In this document: in pieces, positions 31,277 to 43,468 of the stretch | How the letters are laid out: each line of letters opens with the position of its first letter | Position numbering within the stretch: the stretch's first letter is position 1 | DNA from: Hanleya hanleyi | Taxonomy: Eukaryota; Mollusca; Polyplacophora; Lepidopleurida; Hanleyidae | Assembly: GCA_036873755.1 (NCBI GenBank) | Contig: JAVTVY010017181.1 | Span: 1 to 64,000, forward strand | Direction: 5' to 3' | Length of the DNA stretch: 64,000 nt | Notes under the pieces: model-generated | Told to the model about the DNA's origin: nothing | Database searches by the model: none | Seen by the model: only the letters and a program-made list of their open reading frames with translations | Translations under genes and position numbers: made by a program

Positions 31277-34200
31277 TTAAAACTTATGTAACAAACCGAT
31301 TTCTCTCAAATAACTCAAAATGCAATCCTCCTTCACCCGACTAAAAAGATCTTCCAAAGTAGTCGCTCGATAAAAAGCATCTCTTACAATCTTAAAATGT
31401 ATGCATACGATAAGAATATGTTTCACTGTGAGATCATCATGGCATGGAACACACCTTGGGACTGGCTCTTTTTTTAGTAAATGTTCGTGAGTTAATCGTG
31501 TATGGCCGCTTCTACATCGCCTGATCATGGTTTGATCGAAACGTTTCTGGTTATTCAGATAAGTATAGCCTACAGTTTTTTTGAACTCATGAAGTTTGTT
31601 ATTATTCACAGCATCCCACAAAGATTGGAACAGCCGTCTCACATAAGTACAGATAGAGGGCCTGAAATCGCTAAATGGGATACCAACTCGATCAATCTCA
31701 TCATCTAGGGCTGCCTTGGCCATCCTATCAGCCTCAGTATTACTTTTGATGCCAACGTGACTAGGCAACCAACAGAACACAATATCAATCTGTTGATCAA
31801 ATCTGCAGTCATGTAGTTGTACTTTTAGTCGCTTGGAGGCAGTGGACCCAATACCTTCTAAAGCCAACAATATAGCTTTTGCTTCTGCAGTGAATATTGA
31901 ACTTTTACCTGGTAGTCGACAGGTTTTAGTTTTGGAACTAAAGATAGTAGCACATGCTATTTTCTCTCACCATCTTTAGAACCATCTGTATAAATAGCCT
32001 GTTGCGATCTGTATTTCTCTCTCAGTAGACCAAATTCTTGTGTATTCAAGAGCTGGCTCGTGTCTGCTTTTTTATATTCCGTTAGAGAAATATCAACTTC
32101 TGGTTGAAATAACTGCCATGGTGGAATTGGTAAGAGCTTGTAAGGTAAAATTTGACTAAGTTTAATACCAGCTGTTACAATGTGTGGTTTCATACGAATT
32201 CCAAGAGGTTGAATAATGGAGGGTTTCTTCAAATAGAGATCCACGAACTGAGGTTTGAAAACACAGTTATATGCAGTATTCGATTGATTTGATCGCTTTT
32301 GTGATATATTGCAGTGATAGTTTAATTCTTCGAAGTTCTAAAGGAAATTCATCTGCTTCGACATATAAGCTTTCTTTAGGGGATGTTCTGAACGCTCCAA
32401 GGCAAAGTCTTATTCCTTGATGAAGAATAGGATCTATAGCTTGCCAAGTTGTAAACATTAGAGCCATAATCAAGTTAGGAACGAACAAGTGATCGAAATA
32501 AATGGAGAAGTGTTTGCTGATCTCCTCCCCACTTACAGTTGGCAACTACCTTCAACAAATCAAGAGCTTTCGTGCACTTAGCTTTCAAGCAATTTATATG
32601 CGATTTGAATGTTAGTCGGTGGTCAAACAACATTCCTAAGAATTTGACCTTTTTTACCACTTTGATCCGAGTTCCATCTAAGGCTAGTACTGGATCTTTG
32701 TGCTGGAAATATTTTCTGCAAAAGTGAATACAATTTGTTTTAACTCTGGGGAATTTGAAGCCATCTTCTAGATACCATTTCTGAATTCTATTCAGAAGTT
32801 GTAATGTTCTCTCAATATTGTGTATACTTTTTCCACTGCACGAAATGTTGAAATCGTCTACAAAGAGTGAACCATCTATTGATTTATTCAAAACGTCCGC
32901 CAAGCCATTGATCTTGATACTAAACAGAGTAGTAGACAAAATACTGCCCTGTGGAACACCCTGATATTGGTCGAAATGATCAGACATGGTTGTACCCAAC
33001 CGAACTTGGAATTGTCTATCATTCAAAAAGTTGGATATGAAAATGGGTAAACGGTCCTTTAATCCCATAGTATGAAGGTCTTTTAGAATCCCGTATTTCC
33101 ATGTAGTATCGTAGGCTTTTTATCAATCAAAAAAGATGGAAACTACATGTTCATTCCTGGCGAAAGCATTCTTAACATAGCAATCTAAACTGACTAAATG
33201 GTCAACGATACTTCTATTTTTACGGAAACCAGCTTGACTATCAGTAAGTTATTTTTCAGATTCTAGGTACCAAACAAGGAGATCATTTATTATGCGTTCC
33301 ATTGTTTTACAAACACAGCTAGTCAGTGAAATCGGACCATAATTACCAGGGTCTGTATGGTTACGGCCAGGCTTTGGTACTTTTTATAACGATGGCATTA
33401 TGCCATGACGGTGGAAAGTCTTCTCTTGTCCAACGTCTGTTGAATATATATGCGTAATAGAATTTCTAGAGAAGATTCCGATAGATGTTTCAAAAGTTGA
33501 TAATGAATATTATCAGGGCCTGCAGCAGAATCGTTAGCTTTCGAGAGAGAAGCATGCAGTTGGTCAATTGTAAACATAGGGTTATAGCCTTTATGGTTAC
33601 CGGAGGGGAATTTAATTTCATATTTCTCTTCTTTTTTCTGGAAACTTTAAAATGTAGGTACATAATTATCTGACGAAGAAATTTTGGCAATTGTTTCGCC
33701 TAGCTTATTCGCAATCTCAACTCTGTCAGTTAACACCTCATTTCCATCGTTGAGATGACGAACACTAGATTTGGAGCTTTTACCTTTTATTCTTTGGATC
33801 ATATTCCAAACTTTTGTTATAGGAGTATGTGTATTGATGCTAGAAACATAATTTTTCCAAGAATCAGGTTTGTTCTGTTTCATGGTTCTACGAGCTTTAG
33901 CTCTAGTTACTCTGAGATCTTTCAAATTTTCAGAATTTGGATTTCGGTGGGAAACACCGTTCAGCTTTCTTCCTACGTTTCCTTGCTTCTTTGCAGTCAT
34001 CATTAAACCATGGGGTTTTTTTAAGTGTGCAACTCCTGAAGATGTGGGTATGGTTTGGTTAGCAATTTCAATCAGTATATCTGAGAATAACTGTATAGGA
34101 TCTGGAACATCAGCAAAAGAAACTACTTGTAGTTCTTGTGAGCAAAGCTTTTCAAATTCTGATCAGTTTGCTTTCTTGAAATTATACCTTGTTAAAGGGG

Positions 34201-34727
34201 GACCATCCGCTGAATGAACAGCTTTTAAAACAGTGGGAAAGTGATCACTTCCACAAAGGTCATCATGAACAGACCAAGAAAATTCTTCGAGTATAGGAAG
34301 GTCGTAAAGTGAGATATCTAAAGCTGAATAGGTTCCATGAGCTGTGGGAAAATGTGTATAAGAACCATCATTAAAAATACACAAAGAATTATTTGATATA
34401 AAATCTTCAAGAACTTTTCCTAAACAATTCTCTTCTTTATCCCAAAAATTAGTACGGCCGTTAAAATCACCCATCAATAAACAAGGTTTAGGGAGCTAAT
34501 CATAAAGATTCTGAAGTTCACTAAGTCAGAGACCTCCAGATGAAGGTATGTACACCGTGCATAATGTGAATACAGAATTCAAAGTAAGGCGACCTGCTAC
34601 AGCTTGTAAATCTGTCTTCAAATCAATCAAGGACTATGCAAAGCACCAATTTCAAGAAGCATTGAAGAGACGCCTGTAGCCTTTCAATGCTCTTGCAAAG
34701 CATAGGAATGATAGGGTGTATATTGCG
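31277..34727 (-). pseudogene. ORF2 of element A: endonuclease C-part, RT, RNase H
   Basis: 34,163-34,477 carries the endonuclease (MMGDFNGRTNFWDKEENC, TYSALDISLYDLP, GSDHFP). 33,647-34,003 is the linker. 32,475-33,068 carries RT motifs (QGVPQGSILSTTLF, GSLFVDDFNISC, KVKFLGMLFDHRLTFKSH). RNase H follows with YTDGSKDGE (31,957-32,244) and, at 31,277-31,870, MLALEGIGS..VFCWLPSHVGIKSNTEADRMA, giving candidate catalytic D, E and the terminal H..D. The domain order is that of I/Nimb-clade elements. Frameshifts fall near 31,950, 32,250, 32,480 and 33,080-33,660. Confidence 0.8.
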
Positions 34728-36285
34728 TCCGTCCCACATCTTGTGAACGCGATATGTTGAGAACAATTCGACCAATCGACTTCAAAATTGAGAAGGTGCT
34801 TCACATCAGTTAGACGGCCATTGGTATTGATTTTCACTGAGGTACGTAATCCAAGATGGCCGCCATCGACCATATTGGATTCTGTCCGTCCCACATCTTG
34901 TGAACGCGATATCTCAAGAACAATTTGACCGATTGACTTCAAACTTGAGAAGGTGCTTCACATGAGTTAGACGGCCATTGGTATTGATTTTCACTGAAGT
35001 ACGTAATCCAAGATGGCCGCCATCGACCATATTGGATTCTGTTCGTCCCACATCTTGTGAACGCGATATCTCAAGAACATTTTCACCAATCAACTTCAAG
35101 CTTGGGAATGTTCTTCACATCAGTCAGACGGTCATTGGTTTTGATTTTCACTGAGGTACGTAATCCAAGATGGCTGCCATTGACCATATTGGATTCCATC
35201 CGTCCCGGATCTTGTGAACACAATATCTCGAGAACAATTCAACTAATCGACTTCAAACTTGGGAAGGTTCTTCACATCAGTTAGACGGCCATTGGTAGTT
35301 ATTTTCACTGAGGTACGTAATCCAAGATGGCTGCCATTGACCATATTGGATTCTGTCCATCCCACATCTTGTGAACTCGATATCTCGACAACAGTTTGAC
35401 CAATCCACTTCAAACTTGAGAATGTGCTTCGCATCAGTTAAACGGCCATTGGTTTTGATTTTCACTGAGATACGTAATCCAAGATGGCTGCCATGGACCA
35501 TATTGGATTCACTCCGTTCCACATCTTGTTAACACGATATCTCAAAAACAAATCAACCAATTGACTTCAAACTAGGGAAGGTTTTTCACATCAGTTAGAC
35601 GGCCATTGGTATTGGTTTTCACCGAGGTACATAATCCAAGATGGCTGCCATTGACCATATTGGATTCTGTCCATCCCACATCTTGTGAACGCGATATATC
35701 GAGAACAGTTAAACCAATCGACTTCAAACTTGAGAATGTGCTTCACATCAATTAGACGGCCATTGGTATTGATTTTCACGGAGGTACAAATACAAGATGG
35801 CTGCCATTGACGATTTTGGATTCCATCCGTCTCGGATCTTGTGAACGTGATATCTCGACAACAATTTGACCAATCAACTTCAAACTCGAGACGGTGCTTC
35901 ACATCAGTTAGACAGCGATTGGTATTGATTTTCATTGAGGTAGTATGTAATCCAAGATGGCTGCCATTGACCATCTTGGATTTCACTCACCCATATTGTA
36001 CCCATCTGTGTTGTGAACGCGATATCTTGATCTATTCCACTCATCGATTTATAAACCTCACCATCCACAAATCCATATACAACTACAGACTTACATTCCA
36101 GTGTTACACTACCCATTACTGCTTCCCAAACCTCCTCAAATTGTCTCAACAATTCCAGAAGAACGTCTCTTTCCGCATACACATATCAACTTTCCAAGTT
36201 ATATTTAAGGAGATATTGGAAGCGTATATGCTGTATGCTCTCAAACAGGCTACTTGGCGGAGGACCTGCTAGCTACTCAGCTTGT
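34728..36285. repeat. ~155-165-bp satellite array nested in element A
   Basis: About ten monomers of the order TCCGTCCCACATCTTGTGAA, CGCGATATCTCGAGAACA, GACTTCAAACTTGAGAAGG, GCTTCACATCAGTTAGACGG, CCATTGGTATTGATTTTCAC, GAGGTACGTAATCCAAGATG and GCCGCCATTGACCATATTGG. Element A reads GTGTATATTGCG before and AAATTTATTTTTATCTGC after the array, while element B is continuous at this point (22,340-22,380). The array therefore entered the LINE copy as a unit. The last ~280 bp (36,000-36,285) are not clearly monomeric. Confidence 0.85.
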
Positions 36286-36428
36286 TCAAATTTATTTTTA
36301 TCTGCTTCTTTGAGAAAAGTTTCATTCAAACAGCGAGCTAAGGGTTCATAATCCTGAGTAACCAACTGAAGCTCATGTAAATTTGGCCAAACTCCTCTGC
36401 AGTTTCACTGGAGGAGGGTTGCAGCCAT
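36286..36428 (-). pseudogene. Start of ORF2 of element A
   Basis: ATG at 36,428 reads MAATLLQ then TGA where Trp of the endonuclease motif WNCRG stands, then NCRGVWPNLHELQLVTQDYE and CLNETFLKEADKNKF up to the satellite junction. N-terminal AP-endonuclease segment, 58 bp after the end of ORF1 region at 36,497. Confidence 0.75.
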
Positions 36429-36496
36429 TTTTAGTCTATATGAAGAAATAACACACAAGAGTACACACTCTAGGAAATAGAGTGTCAAATTAGCCA

Positions 36497-38421
36497 TTAT
36501 GAACGTTTAATTAAAGGTCTTCTCCTCAGGCTTTTCTGTTCTTTTTTCTGTTCTTCTCGCAAATGCTGCATATCTTTGTCTTTATTTCTGTGAATTTCTT
36601 GTTCTCTCTTCTGTTCACATTTCTTTTTCAACCTCTGGTTTAAGGAAGTCTTGCATGGATCCAACCTCTGGTTTAAGGAAGTCTTCAACATGTCGGATCG
36701 CTTATTATCACAAGATTGATCCATGTGCTCAACGACCGCGATCTTGTCTGAGGAGAGGTTTATAGGTGTATCTGTGTTGAGAATGGAGTTATCAACTTCC
36801 CCTTCACCTTGATTTTCATCTTCCGTGACTATCTCATTGCTAGCTTCATCACTAGTGAACTCCTCGAACACATCATCATCGGGAGCGAAGTTCACAGGTG
36901 TACCCGTTTCAGAAATAAAACCAAAATCTTCATTTTCGCCTTCTTCATCCACTGAAGGCAGCTCATATCTAGCATCATCTCTGGTGAGCTCAGCAACCAC
37001 ATTTTCATCTGGGGTGAAATTCAAGTCACCACCAGAATGCTCAGGTGCATCTACTGAGGGCAGCTCATTTCTAACATCGTCTTTGGTGAGCTTAGCACAC
37101 ACATCATCATCTGGGTTGAAGTTCGAGTTACCACTAGAATGTACAGGTGTAGAACTAATGTCTTCATCTTCACCTCTTTTCCCATCTACCAAGGGCAGCT
37201 GATTTCTAGAATCATCTGTGGTGACCTCGGTTTCGTCAACAGCATCCGAGCGCACAGGTGAATGTTCACTACGACTGCCGTCTACAGCAAGTGCAGTAGC
37301 AACATTGCTGGGCATTTGAATATCATTGACAACGCTGTCGTTCTCCAAGCCGGACAGAGATCCAACAGTTTGAAGAGTTTCTGGATCTACAATCCTCTCA
37401 TACTCATTTTCTTCAGACTGCTGATTATGAAGTAAACTTTCCGGAATTTCATCTACCCTATTTCTCTTGGGGGGTGGACCAGGAATATCAAAGGAATTAT
37501 CAACATCACCCTCCACAAAGAGAGCTGAAAAGCTGTTTGAGCTGTTGGGTACATTTTCTGCTTCCTCTGTGCTCTTTTTACTTTTCATTTGTCTAAGCTT
37601 GGAATTCCTCTTTGAGGTCTTGCCATCCGGTCCTACACTTGACCAAATGCCATCACCAACGCTTTCAGCTTGCTCGACTTCTTGTGCGCTCATTGTGACA
37701 GAGCTCTCCGCAACGGCGGACTTTTCCGTAAAGGGAGATTTCTTCTCTGTATTGGATTGAATTCCAGTCACATATTGTGAAGCAGTCCGGTTTTTTCTGT
37801 TGGTCGGACCTTCTGAGTTTTCACGAGTTTTACATTCACGTTTTTTTGTGGCCTGGCTGTCCACAACTCAGGCATTTATTCTTAAATGGACAATCCTAAA
37901 ACATGTGATTTTCATCTCCGCAGGTGTAACAGGTTTTAACCTGACCTTTACACCAAACAGGAAGTCTGAACTCTCCAAACATACCTGTGGAGGGAAGAAT
38001 GATTTTGATGCCAGGCATCCACACCTTCCTACTGCCAGTTTTGAAATCCCTGTCAAAAGTATAGTACTCGTGGGAAATGTCATGAACTTTACCATATTTC
38101 TCAAAAATATGCCTGATGTCAGTGTGTGGTATCGCCACAGGGCATTTTGTTCTGACAAGTACTTTCGTGGGTGCAATCTCTTCAAAGTGACCGCACTGAT
38201 CTTTGAAATCCAAGATACCGTTTGAGAGGAGAACATCTCTGGCTTGTTCATTTTTTAGTGTCACAATCCAGAGATCCTTTGTCACCTCCGCTAATCCATG
38301 AAGGACTTTCGGCCCTGATCCGACAGACTCTTTTAAAGCACCCCAAATATCAATCGGCTTAGCGGCATTTAGCCCCAAAAGTCTTAAGGCTCAGTGGCCT
38401 CTCTAACAGTCTGTGTGCCAT
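36497..38421 (-). pseudogene. ORF1 (gag-like) of element A
   Basis: ATG at 38,421 starts MAHRLLERPLSLKTFG but a single extra base shifts the frame. The main N-terminal frame (38,378-37,896) reads LNAAKPIDIWGALKESVGSG to CYTCGDENHMF, then TAG. A second zinc knuckle follows (CLSCGQPGHKKT). A frameshift at an A-run leads into the 36,497-37,864 frame: an acidic Ser/Glu-rich region with internal repeats (ELPSVD, NFTPDE/NFAPDD) and a basic C terminus (KKEQKSLRRRPLIKRS). The product would be the RNA-binding ORF1 protein; three lesions prevent it. Confidence 0.8.
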
Positions 38422-38865
38422 AGCACTAACAAATAATTATAGACTCCCACCCAGGGAGCTCCAGAAAAGATTAATTCGAACAAATAAACAAACAATAAAA
38501 TAATAACAGTTGTCAACAGTTAACAAATAGCCCGCGATATATATCAACAGTGCCTTCAAGGACCCCAAAACCCCGTATCACCGTGTTACATTCAATAGAG
38601 CGCCATCTACCTACACAATAAAAATGGTGATCTAGGTCAACCCAAATGGGCTGAACAAGACAAACAAAACCCCGTCGCGAACAGCGAAAATCTGACGTAT
38701 CAACTCAAAATTTCACCATGCCCAGATGCCAAAAACGTTCACGAAAAATACTGCACAATAAATCTGGAATAATACCAGCTTAAAACCCCAAAAATACTCA
38801 AAATAACAGGGACGAAATTGCACGTGCAAATCACTCAGTCGAGCTTGACTGAGAGATATAGTGTG

Positions 38866-40832
38866 GTAAGTTTTATCTCCCTAGGTTCGCGCATAATGAA
38901 ATTATTCGGATATCGATAAAATATACCATTCCAGTTTTTTTTTGGTACTGTCATTGACACGGAAACAAGATGTTTTATCAAAATGCTCAAGGGTGCCAGG
39001 CTCAAAAGAAGCACAACTTAATATGCTATGATGTGATCAGGCTCAATTTTGAAAAAAATATGTGCTCTGTGTAGCTAAAGATGCCTCAATTTAGACGAGA
39101 AATTAAAAACCGCAAATGACCCGAAATGGCTGCCATATTATATCTCACGATTATCAGCATAATGCAATGATGCTGAACAATAATCTGAGAATCCTAAGCT
39201 AGGATTCGGTGATGTTCACGTTTGGCAGATATTTACTCAGAGCTGCTAAATTGAGTTGAATAAGATATAATATATATAAAAAAAATTGAAGATTTTCTCG
39301 GAACCGAGAGATAAATATATGCACATGTTGGCGCCATGATGAAATTGTAACGTCATCGGCCATTGGAAGATAGATTGTATTTTTAGTAGAATATGAAGAT
39401 GCTTCTATTCCGGCTCAAAGGTAATAAAAATATTAGGGCAGACGAATCACCAAAAGCTGATGAGATTTTTGATCAACGATCATGGATGCCAATTATTAAC
39501 ACACAATTCCGTCATCACTTTTTTTAGCGCCTTTTTCCGGTTGACTGGTCTATTATTTCATTGTGTGGATGCTTCACACTGATAAAAGAGAACATGCACA
39601 GCGTAGTTGGAAACTATAAAAACAATCCCAGATATGGAGAAAATACTACGAAGGCCGGGAAGCGTCATCCATGAGTATTTTACGAAAACCGGGGAGCGAT
39701 ATTTCCGATTCTCGACTTGCAACTTCCGAATTCCGTCTATCAACTTCCGACTTCCGAATGTATTATAGCGAATAGCATTGATCCGGTGTCTTAAATGAAA
39801 ATGGACTCATGTCCCCGGCATTTTACCACGATCTGGAGCATGATTCAGTTGCAACACTGAGGTTTTCCCTGAGTGTGGTTATTGGATCAAATTGACAGGT
39901 GCATAAAACGAAAGGCAGTTGGCTGGGGGATCCTTCTGTCTACAAGGTTTACAAGAAAATGTGAAAGAAAAGTCACCAGCCAGTAAATGTATCCCCCTCC
40001 TCCAGGGTTAAATCGTCCCGGCCAAGAAGATATAGTTTAGTCACATGTCCAACGAACGCATGCATCAATCAGCTTTAATATGATGCATTTGTCTTTTGCA
40101 ACGCAACCCAGGGAAAAAATCAATTGAAAATACCTCATATATGGTTCGTTCGCGTTTCCAAGTTGTAATGGTTGGAAATAAATGAAATTAGAAGTCAGAA
40201 GTTGCAAGTTTGAAGTAGAAAGTTGGGAGTAGGAAATAGGAAGTCGGAACCCCATCTTAGCTGGGCCGCGATTAAAATTTTTTTTTTTTTTTTTTATTCT
40301 TCTTCGCAAAAACGATATGATGTCAGTAAATGATCATCTAATGCGGAGTAAAATATTTTGTGTCCACTTTATTCACAGAAAAACAAACATTTGAAGAAAA
40401 ATTGAGTTTAACATCGATTCTGCGCATCTTTCACATCGAACGTCGAATCTGACACGATGTAGCCCTAATGCATACCATATTTCTCCTATTGGTGGACGGT
40501 ATAAGCTTTATGACACATTTTATGTAAAAACAAATGTACAACCCGTCCTTAAGACAGATTTAGGATTTGTTTATAAGCTGGGGAATCCCGGATAAAATAA
40601 AATTCCACACGTGCAAAGCGAAATGAACACAAGTTTGATATTTATATAAGGGCACGTAACCCTAGCCACGAGGAAACTATCAGAACTGTACTCTGCAAAC
40701 AATAATGATGACCTCTCGAATAACGTCTTTTGAAATTTAAATACAATCAGCCTAAACGTGAATTCAGCATTAGCTTCAGGAGATGGTACAAGGATCAGTA
40801 CGACACCAAACCCCGAAATGTTTTAGTAAACT
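38866..40832. other. Stretch without a recognised gene
   Basis: No coding signal. CTTCC-rich motif clusters occur in opposite orientation at 39,706-39,760 (CAACTTCCGACTTCCGA) and 40,190-40,250 (AGAAGTCAGAAGTTGCAAG), a weak inverted arrangement. A 20-base T run lies at 40,277-40,297. Confidence 0.5.
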
Positions 40833-41120
40833 ACAAGCGTCTAGTCCGTCATTCATAATCCAGCCGTCGTCCATAAGAGAATATCCTCGTCCATAATCCA
40901 AAGACCTATTCCATATAACAGTATTAGCACCAAATTCAAAAAGACAATCATGGTATACATAAACATAGGCTTGTTTCCTGCAAGAGAGAAACGGTCAACA
41001 GTTTTCAATGATGCCGGCAAGACAACATGATGTTCCAAAAATATCAAATCCGTATCGCTGATCAGTATTCTTAATCCATAATATTCGTTGTAAAGTCGTC
41101 ATCTAAAGAATGATGTATCT

Positions 41121-41143
41121 CAGTCACGCTTTGGTTGTGACTG
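41121..41143 (-). promoter_or_regulatory. Conserved 3'-region hairpin of the Penelope-like family
   Basis: CAGTCAC (41,121-41,127), 9-nt loop, GTGACTG (41,137-41,143): a perfect 7-bp stem. The same hairpin is perfect at 18,487-18,509 and 19,622-19,644, has one G-U change at 60,665-60,687, and appears with a different but still paired stem (CAGGTAC/GTACCTG) at 19,362-19,384. Role unknown; recognition by the element's RT is one possibility. Confidence 0.65.
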
Positions 41144-41186
41144 TTCATATGAGTACCATGAGGATCTCGAAGTTCATGGGTTCATA

Positions 41187-41777
41187 TAGACTGGATGAGT
41201 CTCTATTTCATATGTACTATTTAATAATAATAAAATGATTTTTAATAAATATATACGTTTGATAAATAAATAACTAGAATGAAAAAAAAAATAATGAAAA
41301 AAAAATGAAAAAATTATTTTTAAAATAGAGACTGGACGATTTGATGGGTTTCGTCGTGTAAAGTTTCCATCTGGAGGCGTGGTTAGTCTGGACGATTGAC
41401 ATGTTTTTACCTTCGGTCGCAACAATTGTATCAATTTCATTCTAATGCCATACTGTGACGTCTCGGCAGTAACGTCATTCCCATTGTTGAGGTCATGGTA
41501 GGAACGTCATTCTCATTGTTGACGTCACATGAACGCATTGCTTCCAGCGTGCGTATGTGAACGAACCAATCAAATCCTTTGAGTTGGGGGCGGGGTCAGA
41601 ATACGGAGTTTTCATTGGTGACAAAAAATGAACAGTATATTGTGCATTTTTTCTTGCAAAGTTAGCTCCCTTGTGACGTTCCATCCAGTCCGTTTCAAGC
41701 ATTTCTTAATAGGCAGAGTTACTTCCTCTTGTTTCTCACTTAAAATACATTATGAAACAGGGACTGGATCCAGTCTA
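41187..41777. mobile_element. 591-bp MITE inserted in the Penelope 3' region
   Basis: Imperfect terminal inverted repeats of ~25 bp (TAGACTGGAT..AGTCTCTATTTCATA against TAGACTGGAT..AGTCCCTGTTTCATA). Flanks: GGGTTCATA at 41,178-41,186 and again at 41,778-41,786, an 8-9-bp target duplication. The uninterrupted site is seen in the sibling copy at about 60,722-60,735 (GTGTTCATACGGCCCC). Interior: A/T runs and several TGACGTCA-like motifs, no ORF. Target length fits hAT, MULE or Merlin-type elements. Confidence 0.85.
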
Positions 41778-41824
41778 GGGTTCATACGGCCCCTAGCCCC
41801 GGGTTAAGCGGAATTAGACACAAG

Positions 41825-43468
41825 TTACGAAACGTAGCGCCATAGATCTTGCACGCCACGTTCGTATTTTGCTATCAGCGTGCGATATGTATCGCCAAAT
41901 TTGAGAAACTTTGAGTGGAGGCGCTTGGTGGAATAGCCCTGTTTTATAAGTTTCTGCAACAATGTTTTGTGACGTTGATTAAAATCATCACATTTAACAC
42001 AGGATCTAGCAAATGCTACTAAGCGAGATATGTATACCCCATATGCAGGTCCCACTGGAATATTACTATCGAGAAAAGGATAGTTTACGATGTCGAAATT
42101 GTAATCATCTCTTCTGTCATAAGGTCGATGAGAGAGAATGCCCGCTTCATTTTTATAGAGATAGAGATCTAAATAAGATGTGCCTGTAGAGCTATCTGTA
42201 GTTTCCTTCAAATCCAGTGAAGGTGGATATATATCCTTCACTGCGTCATTTATATCGCGATTATCCAGAGCGAGAAGATCGTCTATATAGCGTTTGGTGA
42301 ATGAGAAGGAACGGGCTTTGAATGGATCGGTTTTTGAAAGCGCCTGCATATAGTCATATTCAAAAGAGAACAGATACAGGTCAGCCAACAGGGGTGCACA
42401 ATTAGTACCCATTGGAATACCTATATGCTGCTGATATATTGTGTTGCCAAATTTCACATAGATATTTTTAATGAGAAATTCAAGCAACTCTATAAACAAA
42501 GAAACATCCCATGAATGATATCTCTTGTATGTAGTCGAGCTAAAGAATGCTTTATGGCTTCCGACATTAATATATCTACGATCAGTTTTCTTGAACACAG
42601 ATACTATTAATGAACTTATACGGTCAATGAGGTCCTGATGAGGGATTGTAGTATAGAGAGTCGACACATCCCATGTGGATACATATCTGTACGGTATGTG
42701 ACCTTTAGCATCAAGTTCTTCCGTAAGACATTTTGAGTTTTTCAATATCCACATACATTCAACGCCAGAGTTCTTAGAAATAGTGGCGCAATACCTTTCC
42801 CAAAATGCTTTTACCTCCTGAAGGGCCCTCGTCAATAGGGTTGAAAGAAGCTTGGTGGTGCAGCTTCTAGAACCAGCTATGAATCTAGCTTTGTATGGTG
42901 ATTTATGCATTTTGGGAGTCCAGTATATTTTTGGTATGTCGTTATGATTGGTTGGAAGACAAATACCTCTTTCCCTGAGAAACTTTTTGTGATTGTTAAA
43001 TAAATCTTCCAGAGTAAATGCAGTTTGGGAGTAAGTAGACGTATTTGATGACGATATGTCTACACTCAATTCTTTAACCAGCACCTGGTAATAGTAATAT
43101 TTACATATGAATATTATATTATTCGGAGCTTTGTCTGCTGGGACTATGACGAATTTACTCTGGAGATTTGCTAGAACTTCTTGCGAATTGAGGTTTCTCA
43201 GTACTTGTTTTGCTTGGGGAAGAGTACTTCTGTCAATATGGCGGATTGTTTCAACGACCTTGCTCTTGGTGAGGTCCAGCCAATCAGCGAGTACTGTAGG
43301 TTCAACTTTTTCTCGCTTAGACCAATCAATAACGTACTGTTCCAATGTAGACAGGACTATCTTCTGGTCGGCCTTCAGATTTATTCTTCTTGGCTCTCTA
43401 TATTTAGGTCCTTTCATCAGGAGCAATTTCAGATCCTTATCACTCATCACATCAAGGTCACCAGTCAC
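41825..43468 (-). CDS. Penelope-like reverse transcriptase ORF
   Basis: 547-codon open frame. Motifs in order: GDLDVMSDKDLKLLLMKGPK near the N terminus, YWTPKMHKSPYKARFIAGS (RT fingers), TWDVSTLYTTIPHQDLI (palm motif A, D of DVSTLY), GIPMGTNCAPLLADLYLFS (motif B), RYIDDLLAL (catalytic YIDD), then SYLDLYLYKNE and HRPYDRRDDYNFDIVNYPF of the thumb/C-terminal region. No stop inside, so this domain looks potentially intact. The start codon is not a true start: the frame continues from the upstream ORF through a 5-nt micro-duplication (AACAT) at about 43,470. PLE RTs prime at nicked or telomere-like ends; whether this copy is active cannot be judged. Confidence 0.85.
   Translation of the reverse strand: MTGDLDVMSDKDLKLLLMKGPKYREPRRINLKADQKIVLSTLEQYVIDWSKREKVEPTVLADWLDLTKSKVVETIRHIDRSTLPQAKQVLRNLNSQEVLANLQSKFVIVPADKAPNNIIFICKYYYYQVLVKELSVDISSSNTSTYSQTAFTLEDLFNNHKKFLRERGICLPTNHNDIPKIYWTPKMHKSPYKARFIAGSRSCTTKLLSTLLTRALQEVKAFWERYCATISKNSGVECMWILKNSKCLTEELDAKGHIPYRYVSTWDVSTLYTTIPHQDLIDRISSLIVSVFKKTDRRYINVGSHKAFFSSTTYKRYHSWDVSLFIELLEFLIKNIYVKFGNTIYQQHIGIPMGTNCAPLLADLYLFSFEYDYMQALSKTDPFKARSFSFTKRYIDDLLALDNRDINDAVKDIYPPSLDLKETTDSSTGTSYLDLYLYKNEAGILSHRPYDRRDDYNFDIVNYPFLDSNIPVGPAYGVYISRLVAFARSCVKCDDFNQRHKTLLQKLIKQGYSTKRLHSKFLKFGDTYRTLIAKYERGVQDLWRYVS

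Larger units (their letters stand above)
31150..38865 (-). mobile_element. Nimb/I-type non-LTR retrotransposon (element A), split by a satellite
   Basis: Minus-strand order: 5' UTR (about 38,865-38,425; ATTTGCACGTGCAATTTCG near its start), ORF1 (38,421-36,497), ORF2 (36,428-31,277), then a 3' end TTAAACCTTAATTCTCTG shared with element B. A 1.5-kb satellite block (34,728-36,285) interrupts the endonuclease part of ORF2. Without it the element is about 6.2 kb. I found no convincing target duplication. ORFs are broken but more complete than in element B. Confidence 0.85.

Noticed and set aside
35841..36272. 143-codon plus-strand ORF
   Set aside because: Begins in satellite monomers and runs into the poorly defined end of the array; no conserved motif.
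39700..40260. Long inverted repeat of CTTCC-rich sequence
   Set aside because: The similarity is of simple-sequence type (GAAGT/ACTTC words) without a consistent alignment.
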